A stretch of 64,000 nucleotides of DNA from Karalla daura (GCA_029224185.1 CM055188.1:299501-363500), one strand, 5' to 3'. Counted from the first letter of the stretch, positions 37,380 through 48,759 are shown. Notes: generated from the letters alone by a model not told the origin. A program made the numbers and translations.

Positions 37380-37443
37380 AGCAGCTGGCACGCGCATCAT
37401 CGGCTCTCCATAGCAGTCTGGATGGGGATGACGTTGCACCCAG
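37380..37443 (-). other. Upstream candidate micro-exon
   Basis: Minus-strand AG-flanked 64-bp segment reading LGATSSPSRLLWRADDARA, related to the micro-exons at 34863-34940 and 35185-35238. The donor (GTGCAC) is weak. Between it and 37006 a segment near 37110-37190 may be another exon ([17 protein letters not shown]), but it ends in a stop. Confidence 0.35.
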
Positions 37444-37534
37444 CTGATGAGAGATTTACACAGCTTAGACCTCAAACAGGGTTGACGATGGAGCTGTGTG
37501 TCAATGTACACAGACAGTAAACAGTTTCTAACAT

Positions 37535-40500
37535 TCAACTCAACTCAACTTTATTTGTTTTAAGTGCCATATCATAACAGCTGTTATCTCAGAGGATATA
37601 AATAGATCAATGAGTTGAATCAGTCCATAGTAGCAGGCAGGAGGAACCGCAGTGAGATGAGCCGGGTAGAGGTGGTCCTGGATCCAGCTCAGCGTTGATG
37701 GAACCCAGGAGGGAAAAATAAAAATAATAAAAATAAAATGAAAAATAAAATGAAAAATAAAAATAAAAAGAAAATTAAAAATTAAGAATCAAAAAATAAC
37801 ATATTAATAAAATAAAAATAAAAATAAATAAAAATTGAAAGATACAAAGGAGAGGAAGGGGTGGTGGGGGAGGAGAGGGAGGAAGAAGAGGAGATGGAAA
37901 ACAGACAGGGAGAGGCCAAGAGGAGAGAGAGAAGCTCGAGGGAGCATGAACCTGATTCACACCCACGGAGAAGGCAGAGAAGATAGAGACCCCCAGCAGA
38001 CTCAACCTATAGCAGCTTATCTTGGATTTATCTGTAGGCTCTGTCAAATAGGAGGGTTTTTAACCTACTCTTAAAGGTAGAGAGGGTGTCTCCCGGACTG
38101 AAACTGGTAGATGGTTCTATAACAGAGGGCCTTGGTAGCTGAAGGCTCTGGCTCCCCATCTAGACTTAGAGATTCGTGGAACCACCAGTAGGGTTTTATC
38201 AGGTCTGAGATATAAGAGGGTGCCAGACCATGAAGACCTTTATAGACGAGGAGGATTTTGAACTGAATCCTGAAAGGTACAGGAAGCCAGTGCAATGAGG
38301 CCAGAACAGGAGAGATGTGATCTCTCTTTCTAGTTTTAGTCAGGACACGAGCTGCCGCGTTCTGAATGAGCTGCAGAGTTCTCAGCGACCTACTGGAGCA
38401 TCCAGCCAGTAAAGAGTTGCAGTAGTCCAGCCTGGAAGCAACAAAAGGCATGGACCAGCTGTTCTGCTGCATGGAGAGGGAGTAGGTGTCTTATTTTTGC
38501 AATATTGCGGAGGTGGAAGTAGGCAGTCCATGAGATCAATTTTATGTGGGAGCTAAAAGACAGGTCTTGATCAAAACTAACACCTAGGTTCTTTACAGTG
38601 GTGGCAGAAGGAGTCCCAAAACTACTTTGTAATGCTATGGCATCAGATATGGAGTCACGAAGGTGTTTTGGACCTATGAGCAGTAACTCTGTTTTTTCAG
38701 AGTTCAGAAGGAGGAAATTATTAGTCATCCAGGCCTTAATGTCATCAAGGCAGGACTGAAGCTGCTGCAGACGGTTGAGCTCGCCCGGCTTGATAGATAC
38801 ATATAATTGGGTGTCGTCAGCGTAACAGTGGAAATCTATAGAGTGACTCCTGATGATATCACCTAGAGGGAGCATATATAAAGAGAAAAGAACTGGACCA
38901 AGCACAGATCCTTGTGGAACTCCGTGGCTGACTTTAGTACGTGGAGATTGGCTACCGTTGACACAAACAAAGATAGGACCGGAAACCAGTCTAAAGCAGT
39001 GCCTCTGATTCCGAGTTGATATTCCAGTCTCCTTAGTAAGTTCTGGTGGTCAACCGTATCAAAAGCAGCACTGAGATCTACCAAGACAAGCACTGAAATA
39101 TGGTCAGATGCCATTCAGAGGTCATTTGTGACTTTAACCAGTGTAGTCTCAGTGCTATGATTCATTCTAAAACCAGACTGGAAGGATTCAAATAAACTAT
39201 TGTTATTAAGGTGTTCACAGAGCTGGTTGGCAATGATCTTCTCAATGATTTTTGAGATGAAGATAAGGTTAGAGATCGGTCTGTAATTTGCTAAAGTTCC
39301 TGGATCAAGGGACGATTTCTTAAGGAGGGGTTTGATTATTCCAACTTTGAACGTAAGAGGAACGTAACCTGTTGTTAGGACAGGTTGATGAGGTCAAGTA
39401 AGGAGGTGGCGATTAAAGGCAGCACTTCCTTTAACAACTTGGTCGGAATTGGGTCAAGGAGGCAGGTCGAAGATTTAGAGGAGGAGGTGATATTGGACAG
39501 CTGATGCAGGTCAATGGGGTCAAATGAAGATAGTGACCTCTTTATTTCCCCATCTGTGATCTGAAAAGCTGCAACAGGGGGTAGATTAATCGCCATGCAT
39601 GCTGAGTGGGTCGTAATTGTTTGTCTAATATTTGTATTTTTGTTGTTAAAGTAGTCCATAAATTCACCACTGCTGAGATTTGTAGGGACACACTGCTCAG
39701 TGGAGTTATGACTGAGTCAGCCTGGCTACAGTGCTGAACAGAAACCTGGGGTTATGCTTATTTTCCTCAATTAGAGAGGAGTAGTATCTGGCTCTGGCAT
39801 TACACAGAGCCAGCCTGTAATTCTTCAGAGTATCTTTCCAGGTAAGAAAAATACTAGTGTTTTTGGTTGAACGCCATCTCCTCTCTAACTTACGTGCTAG
39901 CTGCTTTAGGTGGCGAGTTTCTGGAGTAAACCAGGGGACGGAGCTTGGTCTAGAGATAGTCTTTTTTGTTAGGGGTGCAGCCGAGTCAAGAGTCTTGCGA
40001 AGGGAGGTAACAAAGCTATCAGTGAGGTGATCGATGAGGGAGAGAGGCTTTCATAACAGAGAGGGGGGGGGGGGGTGCAGTACCAAGAGACAGGGGGATA
40101 GATTCTTTAAAGTTTGATAAGACACTGTCAGTTAAGTGTCGTGTATATACACTGCTCTTCTTTCGCACCCAACCGGCTAGAAGGAAGTTGAAAGTAATTA
40201 AAGAATGGTCAGAAATAAGTGGGTTAGGGGGGGAAACTGTCAGGTGTTATATTTCAACACCATAAGATAGAACAAGGTCCAGGGTGTGATTAAAGCAATG
40301 CGTGGGTTCATGCACATGCTGGCAGAAGCCAATGGACTCCACTATAGAGGTGAATGCTGTACTGCAGCTATCACTGACCACATCTACATGAATATTGAAG
40401 TCACTGATGATAATGATTTTGTCAGTTTTGAGAACTAGGTTTGAAAGAAATTCTGGAAATTCAGCCAGAAAATCTGAATAGGGGCCTGGGGCCCGATACA

Positions 40501-41255
40501 CTACGACAAGTAGGAGGGGCTGTGTCTTCCAGCTTTGGTGACACAAGCTGATGATAAGGCTTTCAAATGAATTATAATCAATATTAGGTTGCGGAGTAAT
40601 TAACAGACTACGATCAAAGACGGCTGCCACCCCACCTCCACGGCCAGAACATCGAGGGACATGATAGTTAACATGGTTGGGAGGAGAAGCCTCATTTAGG
40701 CTAACATAGTCACCCTCACAAAGCCAAGTTTCAGTAAGACACAGCACATCAATGTTGTTGTCAGAGATTAATTCATTTACAAGAATGGCTTTGGAAGACA
40801 GGGAGCGGATATTAAGTAATCCACATTTAATGCTCCTGTCCTGAGAAGTGACTGAGGAAAGGAGAATCTTTTTATAAGATTGTTAAGGGTCGCTCCTCTG
40901 CTGTTAAATTTGGACAGATGGGGGACAGACACAGTCTCTATGGGGTTCTGTGTGGGTGACTGAATAGAGGGAAGCACAGAGGAGTGTGTTAGACTGCTCC
41001 TCTGCCTTCTGGTCTCAACTCTGAGTCAGGGTGAGGGAGGACTAATGCTCTTAGCCAGGTTACTAGAGAGTTGGGCTGCTCCTTCCAACGTGGGGTGGAT
41101 GCAGTCCCTCCTAATGAGACCAGGTCTACCCCAGAAAGTTTGCCAATTATTTACAAAGCCCACGTCATTTGCGGGACACCACCTTGATAACCAGCGGTTA
41201 AATGATGATGTACGGCTAAACATGTCAACACTTGCCAGGTTGGGGAGGGGGCCAG
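37535..41255 (-). mobile_element. L2-clade LINE, 5'-truncated copy
   Basis: Minus-strand LINE. From its 5' side: an ORF1 esterase-like end ([19 protein letters not shown] and [11 protein letters not shown], 41026-41223); endonuclease (LTETWLCEGD, GGGVAAVFDRS, VVYRAPG, ISDFNIHVD, 40247-40747); then reverse transcriptase with [13 protein letters not shown] (38863-39114), YADD (38813-38824) and [12 protein letters not shown] with NAAARVLTKT (38071-38472). The 3' UTR is A/T-rich and ends in TTGAG repeats at about 37534-37550. Several frameshifts (for example near 38430 and 39000) make it inactive. The left-over ORF1 stops where a GT microsatellite begins at 41263. Confidence 0.88.
37705..37835 (+). 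repeat. AAAAT-type low-complexity run in the LINE 3' UTR
   Basis: About 130 bp of AAAAT/AAATA repeats on plus, followed by a GGAGAGG-rich stretch. Non-coding. Confidence 0.85.
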
Positions 41256-41262
41256 AGAAAAC

Positions 41263-41274
41263 ATGTGTATGTGG

Positions 41275-41306
<32 letters not shown>

Positions 41307-41312
41307 ATACAG
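41263..41312 (+). repeat. GT microsatellite at the LINE truncation point
   Basis: TG/GT dinucleotides from 41263 to about 41310 with a few interruptions. They replace the expected 5' part of the LINE. Confidence 0.85.
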
Positions 41313-42155
41313 TTGCATGCGTATGTGTGTTGTGCCAGAAACGTACATTGCGAACTGGAGATCAGGAGCAGGGGGAGTTTGTGTCCATGGTGCCAGACCG
41401 TCTCTGGTCATCCTGCTTGGACCAAAGCGCCTTCATCGCCTGGGATTTTCTTCCTCTCTTCCCCATTCTGCTGGCAACGTCTTCTGCAAAATACGTGAAA
41501 AACCACTGGAAACAAAACTTGCAGATACTAACTACTAACCAAACAACTACAGCAAATCTATTCACTAATTACTAAATATAATTTACCCTGAATCTAATAC
41601 TAAGCCTACTATAAAGATGTCTAAAAACTAACTAAAATCCCTAACTCAAATCTAAAGTAATTTAAACTACAACTGGCTACCACAAAAGGAAATCTATTCT
41701 TACTATATTATATTATATTATACTATATATTCAAGTGTGTGGCTATATATATGTATATATATATATAAAGTGTGTGTGATGTCTTCTGCACTCCGCTGAG
41801 GGTTCAGAAAGCTGGAAGACGCTGCTGCTGCTGCTGCTCACCCTCTGCTCGCTCTCAATCTCTCAAACTCTGCATGTCTGCAATTAAATGAACAAAAGCA
41901 ATTGTGTTAAGACCACAATGTTCTGACATGATCTAAGCATGACAAACATCTTTACCTTTCATGGTCGCAGTGCCAGCTGCCTTTTGTGTATGTAAATTAT
42001 TTTCCTCATTGAATCATTGTTATAAGGCTGCAGCTATGGATTAATTTAAAAAATGATTATTCTATGGATTAATGACTTAAACTGAATATTGCATGAGACA
42101 ACACACCAAATAAAAACTCAGTAGCTGTCCTAATCCTGTGAACCACCAGATACAT
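41313..42155. other. Intergenic, no gene recognised
   Basis: Ordinary sequence with a TATAT run at 41701-41768 and a short CTG run at 41821-41838. No conserved protein or RNA feature was seen on either strand. Confidence 0.5.
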
Positions 42156-42159
42156 GTGA

Positions 42160-42163
42160 GTAG

Positions 42164-42194
<31 letters not shown>

Positions 42195-42241
42195 CAATAG
42201 AAAGTGTGTGTGTGTGTTTGAGAGAGAGAGAGCAATAGAAA

Positions 42242-42276
<35 letters not shown>

Positions 42277-42300
42277 TGTGTGTGGGAGAGAGCAATAGAA

Positions 42301-42347
<47 letters not shown>

Positions 42348-42648
42348 GCAAGTGTGTGTGTGTGTGAGAGAGAGAGCAATAGAAAGTGTGTGTGTGTGAG
42401 AGAGCAATTGAAAGTGTGTGTGTGTGGGGGGGGGCAATAGAAAGTGTGTGTGTGTGCATGTGTGTGTGAGAGAGAGAGAGAGAGAGCAACAGAAAGTGTG
42501 TGTGTGGGTGGGTGGCTGGGTGTGTGTGTGAGAGAGAGCAATAGAAAGAGTGTGTGTGTGTGAGAGAGAGCAATTGAAAGTGTGTGTGTGTGTGCGAGAG
42601 AGAGAGCAATAGAAAGTGTGTATGTGTGTGTGTGTGTGTGTGTATCAA
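42160..42648 (+). repeat. Higher-order GT-GA microsatellite with CAATAGAAA punctuation
   Basis: Roughly ten repeats of 35-70 bp, each made of a GT run, then a GA run, then GCAATAGAAA (sometimes GCAATTGAAA). The punctuation is stable while the dinucleotide runs vary. Open frames on minus (THTHTH..., LLLSLS...) are artefacts of this repeat. Confidence 0.92.
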
Positions 42649-42696
42649 ACTCGCATTTTTTGAAAATACACTCCAGTGCTGTAAACATACGTCAGG

Positions 42697-44062
42697 CAGA
42701 TCAAGCTATAGTTTCCCCGAGCAGGGCGTGTCTCGGTGGGAGGGAGAGAGGTTGGGGGGAGGGGGGAGACTGGGTGGGGCGGATCTTAATGGTGCGAAAC
42801 CGTGGTCAACTGCGGGCTGTCACTCTAACAGTCTCTATTAGAGCTGTAAAACTCGGATCCTTTTAAGGATGCAGATCACTCACTGAACTGATCCGGATCT
42901 GCGAGTCACTTGAGTCACTTGAGTCAGTATTTCTAAATAGAAAGTAAAGTGCCTTGTGATCGGAATGAATCACTTTTAAATAAAACTAAGGTTAAAAACA
43001 AGAGAAATGTTTATTTCAACACACCAAAAATAATACAAAACTTAAACATAGGCATAACAGCAAAATCACAAAATGCAACCGAGAATAAGAATAAATAAGT
43101 AAACAAACTATTACTTATTATTCACCACCAAATGTAATTATCTGTGCATTGCCTTAACACTACATTGTCTGAAAATTGCTTCCAAATTATGCAGTAGGCT
43201 ACTTTCCCTGCATTTCGAGCACAGACAAAAACATTAACATCACATGATGTCTTCCGTGGATAAAATAAAATCTTTCGTGGATAGGCACATATAAAACGAA
43301 TTTATTGAACTCATGTGCGTGCATGCGCTACTCCTGGTGTGACTCTGAATCCCCTCTCCTTACAGATCCGGGTGTGTTTAACCGGTGGATCCACTCATTA
43401 TTGTCGGTTACGTTTTGGGACTCGGGATTCGCCGGATCCGCACGGAACCGGGTTAGTGTCGGTTAGTTAGTGTCGGGTGATTAACCTGGATGAGTCCTGA
43501 ACCGCCCAGCACTAGTCTCTATGCGCTCACACAACCACCGACAGCACCGACAGTTTTCCCGGTATTCAGGATGCGTCTAGGGTGGGTGAGGCTGGTGTGA
43601 CTGGCCTGAAAGCTATGTCCATCGTGGTGGTCCGCACCGGAGACAGGGCACTGTCCCAGGTAACGTTGCAGCCTCCGCCCCCCTCCCAGCGACCGCTAGC
43701 TGCTAGCTGCTGCTGATCAACCAGATCAAGCAATAGTTTCCCAGAGCAGGGTGTGTCTCATTGGGAGGGGGAGAGGTTGGGGGGACGGGGGAGACTGGGT
43801 GGGGCGGCTCCTCATGGCGCGAAACCGTGGTCAACTGCGGGCTGTCGCTCTAACAGTCTCTATGCACTCACACAACCACCGACAGCAACGACAGTTTTCC
43901 TGGTATTCAGGCTGGCTCTAGGGTGGGTGAGGCTGGTGTGACTGGCCTGAAAGCTATGTCTACCGTGGTGGTCCGCACCGGAGACAGGGCACCGTCCGGG
44001 GTAACATCGCAGCCTCCGCCCCCCTCCCGGCCGCTGCAGGCTGCTAGCGCAGTCACGTACTG
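42697..44062 (+). repeat. 341-bp tandem duplication, first copy interrupted by hAT
   Basis: The segment from CAGATCAAGC at 42697 recurs at 43722. Without the 676-bp insertion and its 8-bp duplication the period is 341 bp. Shared landmarks are GAAACCGTGGTCAACTGCGG, GTGGTGGTCCGCACCGGAG and GCAGCCTCCGCCCCCCTCCC. Copies differ by scattered substitutions. No protein family was recognised. Confidence 0.88.
42839..43514. mobile_element. Non-autonomous hAT element, 676 bp, with 8-bp target duplication
   Basis: Begins TAGAGCTGTAAAACTCGG and ends ...CCGCCCAGCACTA, so the termini pair as TAG[A/T]GCTG, typical of hAT. It is flanked by GTCTCTAT at 42831-42838 and 43515-43522. The paralogous copy has a single GTCTCTAT at 43856-43863 with no insertion. 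No transposase is encoded. Confidence 0.9.
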
Positions 44063-44239
44063 AATCCCCGGGCTACTTTTTTCTGTCCCTGCTCTCAACT
44101 AACTCTGCGACCTGATCTGCATCTGTCCTTCAAAACCACTCCAACAATTCATATAATTAACTGCAGAACACAGATATGTTCATAAACTTCGATCTTACAG
44201 GTTTCTGTAGCTTAGCTAGCTTCTATCAAAGACACAGAC

Positions 44240-44440
44240 GACGTAGCACGTACCTCAGTTGTGATCAAAGGGGCGCAGCCTCGCGATGCCGATTCTTTTA
44301 TATATCTCTTTTATAGATTCTTTTATATATGTTTTGCAACCACTCCATTGTCCAATTACGTTGCTCTATCCACTGTCAATGAAAATGCTACCCTCGACTG
44401 TCCAATGAAATTGATGTGTCATCCAACCAAGCTCGCCCCT
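44240..44440 (-). promoter_or_regulatory. Promoter-like segment on the minus strand
   Basis: Read on minus: two ATTGG (reverse CCAAT) boxes (plus 44350-44355 and 44400-44405), then three TATAAAAGA words between 44330 and 44290, then a GC-richer stretch and a strong donor-like CTGAG|GTACGTG at about 44253. That is a plausible Pol II promoter plus first exon. No downstream coding exon was identified, so this is inference from motif order only. Confidence 0.3.
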
Positions 44441-44571
44441 TAGCTCACGTTAGCTCGGTGTAGAAAGCACATAGAAATCAATGGCGTTTTGTGCAGTTTA
44501 CTCAAGAGATGCGTTCAGGTACCATCAGTAATTTTAAAAGTGTATGTGTTATAGCCTGTGTGCCAATTTTC

Positions 44572-44664
44572 AACGGTGTTTGAGACACTTGAGTTGCATT
44601 GATAAAAACAACTCAAATGTTAAACGGTGTTTGAGACACTTGAGTTGCATTGATAAAAACAACT
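44572..44664 (+). repeat. Tandem duplication, 51-bp period
   Basis: AACGGTGTTTGAGACACTTG and the following bases through GATAAAAACAACT occur at 44572-44613 and again at 44623-44664. Confidence 0.92.
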
Positions 44665-44812
44665 ATGTCACATGGCTGGCCTGGGAACGCCTCGGGATCC
44701 TCCCGGAAGAGCTGGAGGAAGTGTCCAGGGAGAGGGAGGTCTGGGCGTCCCTGCTTAGACTGCTCCCCCCGCGACCCGGCCCCGGATAAGCGGAAGAAGA
44801 TGGATGGATGGA
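44663..44812 (+). mobile_element. 5'-truncated non-LTR retrotransposon tail with target duplication
   Basis: A 150-bp insert ends in ATGGATGGATGGATG repeats after GATAAGCGGAAGAAG, a 3' end I know from fish non-LTR elements. The frame carries WPGNASG and CPGRGRSG-type text of the polyprotein C-terminus. TGATAAAAACAA flanks it at 44651-44662 and 44813-44824, as expected for target-primed insertion. It landed at the end of the second 51-bp duplicate. Confidence 0.8.
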
Positions 44813-44834
44813 TGATAAAAACAATTGCATGCTG

Positions 44835-44950
44835 AGTGTGTGTATGTGTGTATGTGTGTGTGTGTGTGTGTGTGTCGGTGTGTGTCTGTGTATGTGTGTG
44901 TGTGTGTGTGTATGTGTGTATGGGTGTGTGTGTGTGTGAGTCTGTGTGTG
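44835..44950 (+). repeat. GT microsatellite
   Basis: TGTG/TATG runs with short interruptions over about 115 bp. Confidence 0.85.
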
Positions 44951-45849
44951 TTAGAGATGGGATTTATGGCTCTTTGGAGGGAGCCAGACCTTTCTAATCC
45001 GTTCATTTCAAAGAGGCATTCAAAAATTTGGCTCAACTGAATATCATTCACTTTTAAGGAGCTATCTTTGTCATTCTATCCTGGAAATATTTCATGTATT
45101 CATTTTAACTTGGAAATAATCACAGGGAAGAATGGTGGACTGAGATTTGGATCAAAATCATTTCAAAGTCAGATTTCAAACTTTATCTTATAAATGATTA
45201 TTATATTATAATATTTGAGTTTGAATTGTGCTGAAATATTGATTACAACTTCATTTGACACAAGTGGGCAAGATTTTAAAGAAGTCTGATGTAGATTGGT
45301 TTTAAATATTCCACTGCCATATTCCACTGAGTTGACAGTGCGATCACTATTTACCCTTGATATAAAGTGCATGTATGTGTATAAAAGTACTAAATACAGT
45401 GCAAAAGCTTGAAGTGCAAATTTTCATTTTTACCCATACAGAAACACAAAAGAATATTTTTTTAAACTTTCACAAGAATATTTTCATAGATGAACTCAAA
45501 AACAGTAGTATCTCCTACTCAGAGATGTTTGTACTTGTACTCAGTACTATTTGGCCTGCCAAGATGTGAGCCAAGTGGGAGTAGAGTCTGCAGCAGTAGT
45601 TGTGGCGTAAGTGACTGTGGCACTTGTATGACGTCTGCCTGATGTGGGGGCAGTACTGGAACTCTCCACTTCATCATCATGCTTGCTCCTCACCTCTGAC
45701 ATTGTAACATTGGTGTGCTCACTTTAAATGGCTGCGTGAATTGTTTGTGGAGCAAGACGTACAGGAAAATATTTTAAGGCAAATATTAACTCGCTTTTCA
45801 TGGCAAGAATGGACAGACCTCCCCCCTTCATGCTCGCTGCTGACTGAGA
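44951..45849. other. Intergenic, no gene recognised
   Basis: AT-rich sequence without recognisable domains, terminal repeats or RNA structures. Short frames at 45169-45372 and 45375-45569 look random. Confidence 0.5.
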
Positions 45850-48460
45850 TTTTTTTGGCTAGGCCAAAAACTGGAATTTCAAAATGAAAAAGCTAAGCAC
45901 ACAGGCCGGGGCTGTGCCGCACGTTTTGATGTATCATTTGTGTGTGTGCGATCAGTGGTTTTCATTTTGCCATTCATTTCTTATGGGATTTTATGCTCTT
46001 TCCGAGCACATTTTGGTCCCTGCAGGGGTGACTTGGACAGTCTTTGACAATTTTTGGACTGTTATAGACCAACACGTCCGGGAGAGTCTACCGAACAAAA
46101 CATCTTTATATCTTGTCCAGATTCTGGATCATTTGGCGACAGTGGTGACTTAAAGGCTTTTGCCAGGAAAGAAAGGAAAGCACACTTCCTGGGGCTGAGC
46201 CGCACTTTTGATGTAGCATTTGTGTGTGTGATCATGTATGAGAGAGTGAGTGTGTGTGTGCCTAAAGTGTTTGTGTGTCTGCGTGAGGTCATCTGTCAGC
46301 CTGCTCCAGCAGGACACTGTCAGCAGGAGAGACACCTAAGCAGGGAATTCACCAAATAAGCTTTGAGAAGGTGCTGGTGAAAAATGGTACAAGCTATCAA
46401 CATGCAACTCGGTACGCAAACAGACCACAAGTTTCTTGAATTTTTTTAATTAAAAGTATGGCGACGTAGCGCATTTTTGTTTGAGGGGTTCCATTTTTCC
46501 CATTCATTCTTATGGGGATGAATCTTATAGGGGAAAAAGCGAAATTGCCTAAGTGCTAAACATTTGGCGCACGCAGGGGAGAGTCTGAGGAACGCCCTGA
46601 TGCGATTTGGTGTGTGTACTATGAAACCTGAGGCCACAGTCGCGAGAAATGGAAAGTTTAACTTTGATCGCAGTGATCGGAAAATGAATGGGGGCTTATG
46701 GAGAAAAGAGGCTGCGCTGGGGTGACTCTGAGGCTCGCTGTTTAAATTTTACAAAGCGACAAAATTTTTTGTAGACAAAATTTGTCTACAAAACTGGAAA
46801 AAAGAATTTGTCTACCGCTTACGGTAGAGCAAAATGAGAGCTGATTTTTTCAGCGATCCCAAATTGACAGTTGGTCTCTCCCCACTCGAGCTGCATCGAA
46901 AACGCCAAACCCACATGTATTTGAGAGGGACTGGATGAAAAACCATACAAGGTATCGACACGCTGTCGGGTATGGGCAGAGACGACAAGTTTTCCTGCGT
47001 TTTGAAGTTTGAATGAAGTTTCTATGTCAACGTACGGCTTTACAGCGAATGTTTGAGGGTGATTTTTTGAATTTTCTCATTCATTTCTTATGGATTTTTT
47101 TGCTCTTTCTGAGAATTTTTTTGGCCAAAAAGTTTTATTTTTTCGTCAATCTTTGTCCGATCTTGGATTGTTATACACCAACGTGTGCGGGAGAGTGTCC
47201 CGAAAAAATCCTCTATTTAACTTGTACAGAACCTGGATCGTTTGCCAACAGTTGCGATTTAAAGGTTTTTTCCATAAGGGCCCCATATAAAGCTGCGGTA
47301 GCCATGACGAAGGCGACAGACCCTCTGCGGACCCTTGGTCTGTGTCATTTTGACCAAGGTGTGTTTGACACCTGTGAAAAACGTGTTTGCTGGTGAAAAA
47401 CGATATGAGCTTTTCAACATGCAACTTGGTACACAAACAGACCACAAGTTTCTTGAATTTTTGAAATTAAAATGAAGTGTCTACCTCAAAGTATGGCAAT
47501 GTAGCGCATTATTGTTTGAGGGGTTCTGATTTTCCCATTCATTCTTATGGGGAAAAAGCGAAATTGCCCATGTGCTAAACATTTGGCTCTAGCGAGACAA
47601 CGCTTGCACCAATCTGCAATGTGAGCACACCATCATGCAGGGGAGAGTCTCAGGAACGCCCTGATGCGATTTGGTGTGTGTTCGAGGAAAACTGAGGCCA
47701 CAGTTGCGAGTAGAAATGTAAAGTTTAACTTTGATCGCAGTGGTCAGCAAATGAATGGAGGCTTATGGAGAAAAGAGGCTGCGCTGGGTTGACACTGAGG
47801 CTCGCCGTTTAAATTTTACAAAGCGCTCAGGTTCATGGCCGGAATCGCACGAGAGAGCACAAATTTGCCTACAAAACTGGAAAAAAGAATTTGTCTACTC
47901 CTTGCGGTTTGGCTGGGAGCAGCGTGAAAAGAGCAAAATGAGAGCTGATTTTTCAGCCATCCCGCACTCTGACAGTCTCTCCCCACTCTAACTTTTCAAA
48001 AAACGCCAAACCCACGTGTTTTTGAGACAGCCTGGATGAAAAAACAACACAAGGTATCAAGCCGCTGTCGGGTACGGGCAGAGACGAAAAGTTTTCCTGC
48101 ATTTTGAAGTTTCTACGTCAAGGCAATTTTTTGAATTGTCTGGTTCTTCCCATTCATTTCTTATGGGTTTTTTTGCTTGCGGTCAAAAAGTGTTATTTTT
48201 CATCAATCTTTGTCAATTTTTAGGCTGCTATATACCAACGCGTGCGGGAGAGCGTCCCAAACAAATCTTCTATTTAACTTGGCCAAAAAGTGGATCGTTT
48301 GGCGACAGCGGCCAATTAACTGTGGTTGCTGGCGGGGCCAAAAACTGGAATTTTGTCGGGGCCGAAGGTTTCCACACTTGCCGGGGCTGAGCCGCACATT
48401 TTGATGTATCGTTTGAATGTCTGCGACGAGCAGTTGTTGAGCTGCGCTCAACCGAAATTT
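45850..48460 (+). repeat. Diverged relative of the satellite unit, several partial copies
   Basis: Old, rearranged copies of cores B and C. The hairpin text CCATTCATTTCTTATGG or CCATTCATTCTTATGG recurs at about 45970, 46499, 47078, 47536 and 48147. The segment with ACAGACCACAAGTTTCT recurs near 46420 and 47440. Core-C-like sequence (GCTTATGGAGAAAAGAGG... ATTTTTCAGCCATC) is at 46690-46860 and 47757-47990. Internal phrases such as GGGGCTGAGCCGCAC (46190, 48383) show it has its own periodicity. It ends in a TAA run followed by hairpin modules, as in the array. Confidence 0.8.
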
Positions 48461-48482
48461 CGCTATAATAATAATAATAATA

Positions 48483-48708
48483 ATAAGAAACACGGTGGAG
48501 AGTAATAGTGCTCCCTTTCAGAGCACTAACAAACACAGTGGAGAGTAATAGTGTTCCCTTTAGGAGCACTTATAAACACGGTGGAGAGCAATAGTGCTCC
48601 CTTTCGGAGCACTAACAAACATGGTGGAGAGTAATAGTACTCCCTTTCGGAGCACTAATAAGAAAAATAAACACGGTGGAGAGTAATAGTGCTCCCTTTT
48701 GGAGCACT
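48483..48708 (+). repeat. Second hairpin-module family, five copies
   Basis: Five modules of 42-45 bp. Each has lead-in ACACGGTGGAGAGTAATAG and an inverted repeat around CTTTC (typically GTGCTCC and GGAGCAC), followed by TAA-containing spacer. The frame AATAGTG-stem-CACTAATAA matches the first family, but the stem differs. Confidence 0.88.
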
Positions 48709-48759
48709 AATAAAGAACAGGATAACAATAGTGTGAATGCTTCAGCATTCACAGTACTA
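48709..48759 (+). repeat. Single module of the first hairpin family outside the array
   Basis: AAAGAACAGGATAACAATAG followed by a slightly damaged stem (loop TTCA, right arm GCATTCACAGTA). It directly follows the second family. Confidence 0.88.

Noticed and set aside
42069..42688. Minus-strand frames up to 203 codons (THTHTH and LLLSLS repeats)
   Set aside because: Translation of the GT/GA microsatellite.
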